Shown one piece after another: positions 42,501 through 55,100 of a DNA stretch of 64,000 nt (within the stretch, counting starts at the first letter, position 1; each line of letters opens with the position of its first letter). The notes beneath the pieces are model-generated. The model ran no database searches. It was not told where the DNA came from and was given only the letters and a program-made list of their open reading frames with translations. The position numbers and the translations under genes were made by a program. Source of the stretch: Polychytrium aggregatum (lineage: Eukaryota; Chytridiomycota; Chytridiomycetes; Polychytriales); assembly GCF_025602895.1 (NCBI RefSeq), contig NW_026516244.1:1-64000 (forward strand). The letters run 5' to 3'.

Positions 42501-45500
42501 GCGACTTTGTCGCTGATGAGTGTCCCGAAGGGCTGGTTACCGTCCAAACCGACCTCGAAGGCCACCCCGGCGGCCGCCTCTGGCTCACAGTAATAGACGG
42601 GTCTTTCTATTATTTCTCGGGCCCGTGGTCGACAACGCCTGTATACGTCCTAGCCGTTGCCAACATTGACGAATCGTGGATTAAGGAGCCAGTCGCTGGC
42701 CCGCAACAGCAAGTGTCGTATGAGTTCACTCTGGCTCTGAGAGACTCGAGATACTGTACCCACAAGCTCTCGTCGCTGGCTGACAAGAGCTATTGGATAG
42801 GCCATCTGCTTCAGATCAAGCGCCAGAGCTTTGATCTGCTTGGAAGGCTTGGTGTGTCCCTCGATCAAACGCTCAAGGCCGAGCTGTCCAAAGCCAAGGC
42901 GGGTGATCTCTTTGCTACAAGCGATGAACGAATCCAGGCCATTGACGAACAAAAGCTTTCGAAAGGCGAGCAGCGTGCCTTGATTGCTGTGATGGGAAAG
43001 ATTCGGCTGGTCATTTCGACTGTCAAGCTCTCATCAGCCTCGCTGAGACGGCATGCAGCATATGTCGTCGATGCAGGTACGAGCCTCAGTAGCGCGGGAA
43101 CATCCATGAGCGAGAGCTTACTCTAATGTGCCCATATCCTTGCGGTCAATGTGCTGAGCAGTGATGCGATGTTGCTTCTTCAGGCTCGACCATCTACCAC
43201 TTTGGCGGCGAACAGTCCACCCGTGTTTGCCGCGCAAAGGCCATGGATATCGCTTGCAGGATCAGAAAGGATCGAAGCAACCGCCCAACCGTTACTCTGG
43301 TGGAACGGGACGACAGGCAGCTTTGGGCAGCGCTTCAGCGACAATTCGGTCTTTGCTTTGGCGACGACCCACCCTCGCAAGCCGACTGTGACTTGGACAA
43401 ATGCTCTCAGGCCAGAATCTTCCGCGTAACCAATTCTAATCTGCGACGACGAAGGCTCGAGATCGTTTACGAGGGACCCGCCCCCTCAAAGTCGCTGCTC
43501 AAGTCCGACAGCGTTTACGTTGTTCAGTGCTGTAATGAGGTGCTCGTATGGTTCGGCAAGGGTTCTAACTCGGAGCATCGAAGCCTTGCCGGCTTGGTTG
43601 TCCAGAAGCTTGCGTCACAAATGGCCGAGTCCGTTGGCAGCCAAGGGCAAGTGACCGTCGTGCCGGCGGTGGAGGGAATGGAGACGGTGTACTGGAGAGT
43701 AAGTATGTTCATGCTCATCAAATCCGAAATCGATCTGGATTGGTCATGCTTACTATTCAATTGCCAAGAAGTTTGCTCGGTGCATGGCTGAAGTCGCTGT
43801 CTCGATGAACTGCCCACGGTCATGCTCACAAGGCAGCCCATGCTCTGACCGTGACAGGAAAAGTTTGTCGACTATGAGGGCTCTCTGCCCATCAGTATGA
43901 GAATCGATGAAGCCAAGGGAAACGTTGCCACAGCTATTCAGCAGGCTCCAATCGACATCAGCACTCTCTTGGTTCCAAAGCCGCCTTTGCAGACTGTCCT
44001 TGACGATGGCCAGGGCAAGATCAGCATCTGGCGAGTCAAGGACTTTGATAAAGAGCCTGTCGCCAGCCACTTGGCAGGCCAATTCTTTACCAGTGAAAGC
44101 TACATCGTTTTATACACCTACCGGCCAAAGAACTCTGGCGTCGAGCGATGTGTCAGCTACTTCTGGCAAGGATCGCAGAGCTCCATTACGCAGAAAGGCA
44201 CCAGCGCACTGATGACGATTGAGCTCTGCCAGCAAACTGGGGGAGAAGTGGACCAAATTCGTGTTGTTGAAGGCAAAGGTTGTTCAGCGTGGCGAGCGGC
44301 ACAGCGATTCTGGAAGCGTTCAGCGACAAGTCAAATGCGAGGCTTCATTGCGCACGACTGACAAAGTCTCTCTGCCTCCCTGATTGCAATCAAAACATCG
44401 ACTCTACATTCGTCAACACTCACTCAAACCTCATCGTTACTCGATCACAATCGAATTGCTTGATCGACCGACACTACACGTTACTTTACTCTATTGGACT
44501 GAAATCAATTCGATCATTGGATCAAACTTGTCCTGTTCTGATGGCTCTGATGCCTCGGATGGCCCGACAGAGCCGCTGCATCTCTTTGTGATTCTGGGAA
44601 GCAAGCTAATCTTGATCCGGTCAGGCAGATGGGACAATGTGCCCAGTACAATCGCATTTGATGTTCGCGAGACTTTCCAGGGTGTTCACAAGGCAGTCCA
44701 GGTGGAAGTCAATGGTATGCGATGTTTTGGACACGGTCCCATCCATCGATCCGCTGCACGCCATCCGCAGCGTGCACCGATTGAACAAGAAATTGTCTCG
44801 TGCAATCCTCCTCCTTCCCATTAGAGCTCAAGTTCCATCCAGACTCTTCTGTCGTCGTAATTCATGAAAGCAAGGTTTTCTACTGGTACGGCCACAACGT
44901 CAAAGGATCTCAGCAGTCGCTTCAGCCTCTTCTCGATGAAGTCGTTCGTCGGGCTCGTCCCTCATCTTCAAATCTCCCCAGAGAAATTGCCATCGACGAT
45001 ACAGCCGGGTTGCCGTCGAGCCTGGGCGCTGTTCTCAAATCGAACGGTCACGGACTTGGAATTGCCGACCTCCGCAACAGCCGCGTCCTTCGTCAAGCTC
45101 GGCTTTTCTCGTGCACCAGCGCCAGCGGCTCTGTCAAGGCAAGTCGTGGAATGCTAAGCGAGGGAAATGCACGAGGATATCAAATACGAACCTCAATCGC
45201 AACCCTCACCAACACCCATCTCTCACCAACACCCATCTCTCACTGACATTCGTCTCTCTCGCTGTTCATGCGTCACCCTGCTGACAAATATCGCTCCTCC
45301 TCCGATTCGCAAGGTTGAAGAGATTTATCACTTTGTACAAGACGATCTTGATACGAATGCCGTTATGCTGCTGATCACCGGAAGCCAGTTCTATGTGTGG
45401 TTCGGAGTCACCGCAAAGGCGCGAGAAAAGACGATCGGTATCGACACCATCCAGGTGGGACCCTGCGCCGTGCTGAGCGGCGATACAATGCGCAAGTTGT

Positions 45501-46233
45501 GTCTGTGGGCAGTACGATTCCTCCGGGCGGCATCGTGGCTTCGGCACAAGATCGAGGATAGTGCGCCTGGATTGATCCAGTCTGGCTGCACCAGGGCCTG
45601 CGAGAGAAGCTTGGCTTGACTTCCCAGCCAATATGGGTCACCCAGGCTTTCCAAGAACCAGACGAGTTCTCGAGCTGCTTTCATGGTAAAGACCGTTGTG
45701 CTCCAGCCCGATTGGCATCTGAAGTGAGAGGTGGGCAGCGGCACTCTTGGTGGCTCAATACTCAACTGGACCTGCGTCGATTCAGGATGGACCAAATGCA
45801 AGTTTCCAGACGATGTGGTAGGTGGACTTTGCCTGGGACAGCCGCGGCGCGCTCAGATCGAGTTAAATATGTATTGCTGTGCTGTACAGCGACATCTCCT
45901 GGCTCTCAAACGGCCGGTGGCTGAAGTTGTCGCCGAGCTTCAGCAAGATGTATTTTCAGTCGATGTCTTGCTCTCCGAGAATGTTCCCGAGCACCTGGAT
46001 AAGACCAAATTGGAGGTGAGCCCGGCGGCTGTTGTGTGTGTAGCAGCGATCCGTAGTTTGTGTCGACAATGATTTGCAGACTGCTGGGAGAATCTTCTGA
46101 GGCCGCTCCCTTTGTTCAGATGTATCTGGATGACAAAGACTTCAGCGACCTATTTGGCATAAAGAAAGCCGACTACCTTAAGCTTGCCGGCTGGAAGCGA
46201 GACCAGGTCAAGAAGGCAGTTGGGTTCTTCTGA
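39535..46233 (+). CDS. Villidin-like protein: coronin-type WD40, PH domains, gelsolin repeats, villin headpiece
   Basis: At least 15 exons. In order: coronin-7-like WD40 propeller (about 39721-41370; EYAFSPYEPSIIASS, GHEKRVDLIKFHPTAGNILATS, LKLWEI, YDPRSGADPVK), a disordered linker, a large exon 41311-43076 with PH-type domains (GFAYKAIRGWFGVTWEKIYL...LRWDVVEERDAWI; repeats at about 42130 and 42540), gelsolin repeats (STIYHFGGEQSTRVCRAKAM, about 43185; ESKVFYWYGHNVKG, about 44866; GSQFYVWFGVTAKARE, about 45381), and a terminal villin headpiece (exon 46120-46233; DKDFSDLFGIKKADYLKLAGWK, ending VGFF). This is the order of Dictyostelium villidin, a membrane- and actin-associated protein. Two introns use GC-AG ends (40138-40293, 45139-45313). 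Near 45510-45600 no frame is clean; either a small exon was missed or there is an indel. Confidence 0.88.
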
Positions 46234-46702
46234 GCAACTGTACTCGAGGGCTTGAACCACCAAAGCATGACTGCTGTCGAGGAATGACAGCCATCATAAG
46301 AGCAGGAGTGCCAAATACTCGTTGGCAACATACCCATGTACTGGCGATTCGAATGCTCAAGCGAACACGCTTCGGATCACGGCGTCTGATGCAAAAACCA
46401 ATTCAGTATCCGGTGTTGCACGGCTGTGCGTCGAGCTGCGGGAATGTTGCGCAGTGGTGTGGAAATCGACGGTGTTGTGAATGATGATTCGTCGACTATG
46501 GATATGTGTATATTTCCATCCAGAAAATAAGGGGGGAGGCGAGCTCTCAGCAACAACAAAACAGTATCCGTGCTATAGCAAACAGAGCAAACAACGCAAA
46601 GCACTCCCTGCCAAGCTTGTGGCGACGATGCCTCGAATTAACGCAGCGCTGTGACGCAAGGTTGTGGTCTAAAAAGTAAAAAGTAAAATAGAATAGACGA
46701 CT
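46234..46702. other. Convergent intergenic region (villidin-like / TMEM185-like)
   Basis: About 470 bp between two converging stop codons. I see no gene here. Confidence 0.5.
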
Positions 46703-47764
46703 CTATTCGTTCGTGATGCGACGGTCTTCGTTGATAATTTCGACCTGTTCTTCCTCACCCTCTTGAGCGGCCATCGTCGAGAGCTTCCAGCAACAGAGTA
46801 TGGTTGGGAGGAAGCAGCATGTGCAGCAAAAGAGAGTGCTCATGATGATGAAGACAGGAACAAGGATAACGGCAGAAGACGGTGTCGTGTCATCCGAATT
46901 GTTGAGCCTTGTGATAAGCATGCCGACAGTGTAGCACACAGTGAATGCCAGCAACACAAAGCCAAACACATTGAAGCCCAGAACGGCCTTCTTCTCGGCA
47001 GCCTGCTCGTTCGTTGCCGACTGGCGACTGCGGCGGTACTCTTGGTAGCTCAGGACAAGGGAGACGAGCTCCAGGAATACATAGATGAAAACTGGCGAGA
47101 AGGTCGCGGCCCATGAAAATGCGGCGCCGTTCGCCTTGACGTCGATCAAAACAACTTGGATGACACGAAGTGCCCAGGGAACATAGGCATCCGAGATGGC
47201 CTTGAGCTTCTCGAGGGCATTGAGCGAGCGAGGGCTTGGGTCGCCGCTGGCATCAATGTCGTAGGCGCCCATGGCGAATTTGGAGAACAGCGCGGGGATG
47301 GCAACGATGCCATGGAATGCCTCAAGAGCAAACCACGGTACGCTAACAACCAGCCAAGAGGTCGTGATGACCGAGTCGAGCCGGAGGGCGATCAGAACCT
47401 GCAAAATCGTGAGCAGGATCACATACGTAAACGTGATGGCGGTCGACAGACGCTTCTCGGCCTTGGACTTGCGTTTGTGTTCTTCGTGGCTTTCCTTGTC
47501 GGCGAAATCCTCTTCGCTGGTCTCATCCTCCGGCTCTCGGGAGAAGTTCACCCAGGCAATCAGGAGAACAAGAGCATCCAGGATGAAGAGAGGGGTGAAC
47601 ACAGCGACCCACGGCCACTGCACCTTTCCGTCCGCACGCATCGAAAGGAAGGCAGGGAAGAGGATGAGGAGAGCCACGCAGATGGTCAAGAGGAAGAAGA
47701 TCCGGTTGATGACAACGAGCATTCCGGGGTGGAACATCGGGACGCGCCCGCCCATCGTTTCCAT
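46703..47764 (-). CDS. TMEM185/fragile-X-F-like multi-pass membrane protein
   Basis: A single exon of 353 residues starts at METMGGRVPMFHPG. It has about eight hydrophobic segments. The first pair spans about residues 18-68, a charged cytosolic-type loop (EDETSEEDFADKESHEEHKRKSK split across about 70-105) follows, and a second block of membrane segments runs from about residue 110 to 335. The layout and PWFALEAFHGIVAIPALF segment resemble the TMEM185 family, whose biochemical role is unknown. A cysteine-rich stretch (FCCTCCFLPTILCC) lies in the last membrane segment, a possible palmitoylation cluster. The short acidic tail ends RRITNE. Confidence 0.75.
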   Translation of the reverse strand: METMGGRVPMFHPGMLVVINRIFFLLTICVALLILFPAFLSMRADGKVQWPWVAVFTPLFILDALVLLIAWVNFSREPEDETSEEDFADKESHEEHKRKSKAEKRLSTAITFTYVILLTILQVLIALRLDSVITTSWLVVSVPWFALEAFHGIVAIPALFSKFAMGAYDIDASGDPSPRSLNALEKLKAISDAYVPWALRVIQVVLIDVKANGAAFSWAATFSPVFIYVFLELVSLVLSYQEYRRSRQSATNEQAAEKKAVLGFNVFGFVLLAFTVCYTVGMLITRLNNSDDTTPSSAVILVPVFIIMSTLFCCTCCFLPTILCCWKLSTMAAQEGEEEQVEIINEDRRITNE

Positions 47765-47927
47765 AGCAGTGACACCTTGCTCGCCCTAGACGGAGCGATT
47801 CAAGCCGGAGCGATACAAGCCGGAGCGATACAAGACGGTGAAGCAACAGTTGGTTAGTATAGCAGCAAGTTTACTGGAGCGGTGGAGCTAGAGAGAGGAC
47901 AATGCTGGAGGCAGCCCATATTCACTC

Positions 47928-48625
47928 CTACAGAGTGTCCACCATATCAAGATCGAACTGCTCAGGATGCCCACGATGTTCACGATAAAGAGTATGGTGC
48001 CGTTGCAGCGGGACTCGTCCCCAGGCTGCCGGACAATCCCAGCGATGCAACACACTTACATAGCTATCGTAGATATTTCGCTTATCGGGGTCGTCTAAGG
48101 TACGGATGTCGGTCAGTCACACCTGCAGCTGATACCAGGTATCCGGCTGGGCCCGATGCAGGTTTCGGTGGAAGAGGCCATGTTGGGCAACCCAGAGCGA
48201 GACAGGTTCCCTGAATCAATCGGCCATGACAGCTTACTCAGAACGTCGTATGCTCGGCGAATACGCTGGAATCGCTCCACAGCCTCAGGATGTGAGCCGA
48301 CTTTGTCAGGATGATATTTAAGGGCCGCTCGTTTGTACGCCTGCGGATCAAACAGAGACAAAAGGGGTATCAGGAGCCTCTCAGAACGTCGACACAGGGC
48401 TGCATTGGAGGGGCGGCCGAGGCAGATAACAAAACAGCGACGCCAAATGCAGCCGGAAAGATGCTGTCTGTAATGCTGGTGGGACGGAGCTCTGGGGGAG
48501 GGTGAGAAGCCCACCTTCTTGATTTCCTCTGCCGTGGCATTTTTGGAGATGTCGAGCAGCTTGTAAAAGTCTTCGACAGGACGCTCGTTCTGGTCGAGGT
48601 CAAATGCCGTTGAGGATGATGCCAT
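47928..48625 (-). CDS. Small J-domain (DnaJ/Hsp40) protein
   Basis: Exons at about 48625-48515, 48339-48237, 48094-48060 and possibly 47957-47928. The J domain is complete: [32 protein letters not shown] with the HPD triad, then FQRIRRAYDVLNDPDKRNIYDSY. It would stimulate Hsp70 ATPase. The predicted protein is only about 92 residues, a J domain with a 20-residue lead. The last exon (FDLDMVDTL then stop) is the weakest part; a longer unrecognised C-terminus is possible. It lies close to the TMEM185-like gene on the same strand. Confidence 0.75.
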
Positions 48626-49151
48626 GGCGGATGTCGACAGTCCAGGGGCGGTCTGCCGTGGAAATGCGCTGGATAGCGAGGGATGGGTCGGCGGCTCGGA
48701 TGGATGGGGGCGGCGAGGCGGCGGTCCAAGCAGAGAATGCAGGCTGGAGCGATGCGAACGAAGAAAGAGCCAAGACCAGAGCACCCGCCACAGACAACAA
48801 ACGGGGGCGAGGGCGAGAGCGAGAGCGAGAGCGCCGAGAGCGCCGAGAGCGCCGAGCGAGAGCGGCAGCCGGCCAATCACAGCGCGCTGGGCTTTGGCTG
48901 GACAGGCCGGCAGCCCATTGGCCGCGCGGCAGATCACAGAAGCGATCCGTTTCCGACACGGCGGCGCATCAGGGAACAGGTTCGGCTGCCGACGCAATCA
49001 TAGAGCGGCCCCGCTGTGCGGACAGGCGGACGGACAGGAGGACGGACCGGCGGGTGCGCCGTCGCTTGTCCGTCTGCAGCCGTGGATACATCAAAGTCGG
49101 TGTCCCGTTTCGTTACGAACGATGTATTCACTTTTGCTTTCGTGGATCCGG
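48626..49151. promoter_or_regulatory. Region between the J-domain gene and the NACHT gene
   Basis: About 525 bp upstream of the J-domain gene and downstream of the NACHT gene. It is GC-rich, with degenerate GAGAGC/GCCGAGA tandem units around 48800-48865 and CGGACAGG units near 49015-49060. No gene is supported; open frames here are composition effects. Confidence 0.45.
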
Positions 49152-52100
49152 TCAGACACGAAGTCCAGTCGACGAGAGGTGCGCCGAGACGGCAATGGTG
49201 CTGTCTGAGACTGGCTGGCTCAAGCACAGCAGCGACAGGAATCCATCGCACCCATATACGCCAAGGACGCCCCTTGCCCTGCCGAACGAGAGTCCCGTAA
49301 CGGTCACTCCGATACTTGTGGCTGCGATCAGCTCGCTGCCTCGTCCATCGATGCATCGGTGCACAGCGAGCATCCCATGCTTGTCAACCACCGCGACAAT
49401 CATGTCCTCGCCTCGACTATCGCTCTGCACAAGCGCCGCATCCACCGGAGCGCCGGATGTCTTGATCGAGTATCCGATGCCATCCCCGGACTCATGCTGC
49501 AGCTCAACCAGCAGGCGGCTTGCGGCCTCTCGGCACTCGATCCGCAGCGAGACTTGCGCCGGCGGGAGCTGGGGATCGGCCAGGCTCACGCGAGTATCGT
49601 TCTCACCGGCAATCCGCCAGGAGAGTACCGCGGTGCACTTGCGTCGGTCAAACAAATCGATAACTTCCTCGAAAGCCTGCACAGGTGGTTGGGCGTCGAT
49701 GGGCTGCAAGTCGGCCACGTTCTGCGGGCGGTCAGCCCCCTCCAGACCGGGTTCGCCGCTGGGATCATTGCTTTGACTCGGGCCCACAGACGGGCCAATG
49801 GACTGCTCGTCTCCATGGGAAGGTTCTGCTGCAGCCGCTGAGTTGCTGTCCCGAGGACGGCGAAGCTGTCTCTGCTCGTTCTCGGATCCCAACGAGTTGT
49901 TCGTGTCATCCACAACCGCGGCTGCACTTCGGCGCTGATTGTCTCCAGACGGATTACTTGCAGACCAGCCCTCATGGAGCCTGTCGCTGCTCAGCTGGGC
50001 GACACTTGTTGAATCCAAATAGCGCCAGTGCAGATCGTACGAGTGCTCAGGCTGCAGCGCCTCCATAGGAACATCCTTGATTGCGATCGGGGTCGTATCC
50101 TTGTCGGACACAATCCGGAGCAGCACCAGTCGCATGATCCGGTACTCTGGAACCCACAGCAAAACAGCCAGGGTACGGAGCATGCCGTCGGCTGTTGCGG
50201 CAACAACCTTGGCCTCCCGAGCCGCTTCCAGATCCAAAAGCCGGAGCTCGGTCGAGAGTTCGAGTGTCCCATCGACGCCCACGATCTTGATGTGATACGA
50301 CTGCGGGCCTTGCATCAGTACGACCACCACCGACGGCTCGGCGGCATCCCGTCTTTGACAAAACTGAACCGAGGCGACAGATAGAGCGACGCTGCCCTTC
50401 TTTGCCAGCTCGGCTGCGACCGGCCACGCATAGCAGGTGACGGCTTCGTCGACCTCCCATATCATAATGCTCTGGTCGGTAGCCGGTGCTCCTGATGCGC
50501 TCCCTCCACCTCCAAGGCTCACGGCATATCGGCCACAGTCCGAAAAGGATAGGGCGGTAATGGCCGGGCGGGGTGCAAGCGAAAGCGCATCCAAGTTCCA
50601 GACCGAGACTTGGCCGTCTGTGCACGAGGCTGTGGCCATGGTGAAAGGAGGTTGGGGCATGATGACAGCTGTTCGCAGCTCGGTCCGGCTGCCGTCGTCG
50701 CCTCGTGGAAGCAGCGGCTTCATGGCTGGCACGAAGGGCTTGAAGGTCTTGCCCAGGCCATTGAGGAAGGCATTCGCCGACAGGACCCCCAGAGAATCAA
50801 TCGAGCACTGACAAAACTCTTTGAGGGAGAACGAGTGGATGAGCGGAGGCGCTGGCATCGATACCTTCATGCTCGAGCTTCGGATACACGAGGTCAGATC
50901 CCAAATGTAGACGAAGCCGCCGACACTGCTCGACGCCAGACAAGTTCCATCCGGATAAACTGCGATGCTCTGGGCCAGTCCTGCATGTGTGGTTTCCCAC
51001 AGAACCAAGCGAGTGTAGGGGTCGCGGGCGTGGATGAGTGTCTTGTCACCGACTGGCGTGGCTGTGAAGAGGGTGGTTCCGTCAGGGGAAAACGCCGCAG
51101 GGGTAACTGTGGCTGCGGATCGGTCCGGGCTGCTGATGGCTCCTGTCGTTGCTGCAATGTGATGCAGGTCCCACTTGAACCAGTCGATGCCGGCCACAGT
51201 GCATGCGGCAATGATGCCGTTGCAGGAGATGGCGACTGAGGGCGGGTAGCCGGGCGCCATCGTCTCGCCCTGAGCAGCAATCTTGCCACTGGATACATCC
51301 CAGGCAATGATCCTGCCATTGGAGTCGGCCGAGACCATCGAAACCGAATCGCTCTCGCCCTCTTCCGCGCTGGGAATGAAGGCGCACGACACAATCGCCG
51401 AGCCTTCGACGTGCCCCTTGGTTAGATCGCCCTTGTTTCCTTCGTTGAGGGTAGACACCAGTATCCCTGTGGTCGAGTTCCAGCAGCAGATGGTTGGCCG
51501 CACGTCTGTGCCGCGAGCCGAGTTTCCGGTCAGCAGCATATTGCCGCTGGGGAGGTACTGTATCCACAGGATACCGTTGCTGGACTTGTTGGCTTTGCTC
51601 TGGGGTGTGGGGTGCTGCAGTTTCCACATCTCCTCGCCGGTCTCGACGTTCCAAGAAAACCCACAGTCACTCTTGCTTGAAGCCCCAGTAAGGCGTTTGC
51701 CCGAGGGGCACAGTCCCAGCACCGAAACGTTGGGCAGACGAAAGGTCATCCGCTTGGTGGACTGCACAATCGACGGCTTCCAGGCAGCACTGAGGAACCG
51801 GAGCAACCAGTATGGTCGCGCCTTGGTCTGCGCGACGGATTTTCTCACCGTGTCCCGAATGTTCTTCGAATTGAAGAGCCCCTCGGGCGCATTTGCAATC
51901 TCAGTATCCCATAGCTGGGGCAGAGATGCCCCAAAGTCAAAGAGCTCGGACTTGATTCGGAAGAAGGTTGCCCATTGCCGGATCAACTGTTCGCATTCAC
52001 CCGAGATCTTGAAGTGCGGCGATGTATTCGCATCCCGAATGATCCATTGCAAAAGCCGGTGGATCTCGTGAAGTCCCTGATAAGTACCCATTCCCGCAGG

Positions 52101-55100
52101 TCAGTGATGCGACATGTCGCTATTCAAATACAAAGCAGTCGACAAAGATATCCCGCCGTGCTTCCCCCACCCGGTCGTATGCAACTTACCTGAGAGTGAT
52201 TGATGGCGTCAAAAAATTCGAGGTTGCTGAAGAGCTCCTGCAGCTCGCTCCACCGGTGTGCGTACGTGAGTGACCGCGGAAGCTCACGGATTTTGCGGAT
52301 GTTCCAGCGGTACTTGATCCCGTCGAAAAACCGGATTGGCTGCGACGGGATGTTACGACCCTCCGGGAGATCGATTGGCGAGTTTTCGAGAACATCCTCA
52401 TCGAACGGCTTGCCCCGGGACCACATGCCTATCCAGTAGTCGGCGAGGTTTTCGTATGCGTTTCCACGCTGTCGAGTTGTGTTGAGGTATCGATGCCGCA
52501 TGAAACTCTGCACACAGCTGTGGTTCCACTTGAGCAGCGGCGTGTGATGGAGCTCGCCGCATGGCTGGCATGTCAGGAGAAAGTCAAGATTCTGAATCAG
52601 AGCCGCCAGCAGTATGCTGGGGATTCGGCTTACAGAGAGCTTGAACGATTGGTTACGGTACAGCTCAAGTAGCAGGTCGTCGTCCAGTGAGAGAATGTCC
52701 TCGAGCTCAACTTGCGAGAGCCCATCGCGGGCAGCGGTGATCAGGGCAAATGTTCGGGAGACAAGCATGACACCGTGCTCCCGCTCCAGTTGATTGCAAA
52801 TCGAATCAAGCAAGTCCTTCCGCTTTGACGGGATTGTGGTGGCAAACTTGTGCGACGCCCATTTCCTAGTGAACTGGTACATGAACCGGAGCAGGAACGG
52901 CGTGGAGGCGTTCTCTTTGCTATAGATGGAGCTGATAAGCGAGCCCTGGAGTGTTTGGTATTGGGTGTCTCTGAGTCGCCGGTTTTCCCGCGCCAGCCAC
53001 GAATACACAATCTTTTCGCCGTGCTCTTGGGTAAGGTTGGGAACTTCGATCAAGCAATCGTTGATGCTTTGGTACTGTAGCGGGAACGTTTGCAGACGAT
53101 CGCGGAAAACCAGGTGGCTCGTGTGGTTGGTGGTACCAGTGAGTAGTATGCGAGCGTTCTTTGGTAAGGTCATCGGCAACCACGCTGACAATGGTAGTAA
53201 ACAGAAGATGGGCAAACAGATCGAGTTACAAGGCTAGACTCTGTATCGGATCGATATGGGGCAGCAAAATGGTTCGGCGGTGTCCGCGTGGGAGCGAGTC
53301 GACAATAACTCACTCAAAGAACAATCCGAGCTTTCGGATAGACGGTGCAGGCCCTCTATGACGATAATAATGGGGTTTTCGTCGGTGGCGTATTTCAAGT
53401 GCTCTTTGAGGCAATGTTTCAGTCGTCCATAGGATATATAGCTCGCGGCTTCGCTCTCCTCGGCATTTCGAGGCAGGCTCGTAGCAAAGGCTCGGGTAAT
53501 CTGGCGACAAATCGACATGATGATGCTTGCAATGGTGCATGACTCTGGAGTGAGCCCGACAAAGCGCACTATGATCATCGGGGTGCTTTCGTCGTGCTTT
53601 GCGTCGACAGCGAGCTTTTGGAGAGCGCGGCAAGCCACTGTGGATTTACCAGCGCCGTCGATTCCGGAGACAAAGAGCGGAGGGCTCTTGTGGTTGAATG
53701 GAGGAGCAAGGTGATGGAGAATACGCTCCAGAATATCTATGTGTCCGATATAGTCGGCCGCTTTGGCACGACAGTGCTTGAGGTGTACCAGTGCTTCTTG
53801 ACAGAGTGGATCCCGCAAAGAATCCTCTGTAATGCTCTTGATAGACTGGATAGCTTTGTCGTGAACGTATTGGACCATATTATCAACGTACTCGCGGTGG
53901 GCTGGATTGTCATATACAATGCCCTCGCTGTCCCAGGGAACCTGTGGTTTCGGCGCCGAGTCAGTCGCCGTCGGTATCCCAAGCGACTCTGGGATTTATC
54001 AACAGTCGCCCTTCCCCTCCGGCCGGGTAAACTTCTAGTTACTAGCTCGTGCATGCTCACCGTTCGCTTGAATATGTCCCCCACATGCAGCTGCGGCTCG
54101 ATCGATTCCATCAAAAGTTCCAAGCATCTGATGCCCAGCTTGTTGTGCTTGACGGGCTTGAGCGTATCGTAGTCTTCGCCGTGGGTGTCCATATAAAAGC
54201 GCGCGTTGAAGTCTCTTTCGATGATGTTTTCGATCCTGCGGTTGATGACGACGCCTCTGCAATAGTCGTCAGTCGGATCTGGACTGGCCCCGACCGCATA
54301 CTGGAGCCATAGTTGGAGCTCTTTCTCGATCAAAGATGCATGGAAATACTGGTGAACGTCCTTGGAGATTTGCCGACGGAGTCTCAGGGCTCGAGATGCG
54401 TGTTGCAGGTCCTCCTTGATAGGGGTGAAGCATCGGTTCCTGGAGGCATCAGGGAGTTTGGATAAGATTGCGTATCTGCGAAGCGGTTTGCCAGCTCGAC
54501 GTGGTGACCGACCCATGTCGTCTTGCCAGATGAACACACCAGCCCTTCGATAATCCACACCGTCAGCCTACTCAGCGGTGCTTCGGCTGTGCCCCGGTGC
54601 TATTGCCTTTCGGCTGAGCGTTGGCGCCCTTCGCACGACGCCGAGTGGTACTTTCAAACCGCACCAGCAGCCAGCCGCCAGCGATCCGACCAGTCCGGCT
54701 GAGTAGTAGCTTGCTACTGAGCAGAGTAGTATGCGTGGACAGATTCCCAAGGTGATTACACTTACCACCAAGTCCACATCGACCGCTTGTGGAGTCGTTG
54801 GTCACTGGGCATGAGGAACCCTGGAAGATATGTTGTGATTGGCTGCAGAACATATCTTGGAGGGTTTGTGTTGCGATCAAGCCAGAACCTGTAAACGCAG
54901 AGGCAGTCGTTAGTCGCTCGTTCAAACAACGGGCAGAGCCGTCGCTACGGAGAGCACCGCCAGTGATGCGAGCCTTTGCGCCTCGGTGGCTGAGATGCAG
55001 GAGGCAAATGTCAGAGGTCATGCGCTACCAATGCGTGCAAAATTGGTGCCAACCATTTCTTCAGCATCGTCAGTCCCGCGCTGGCTTTCCGAGACATGTT

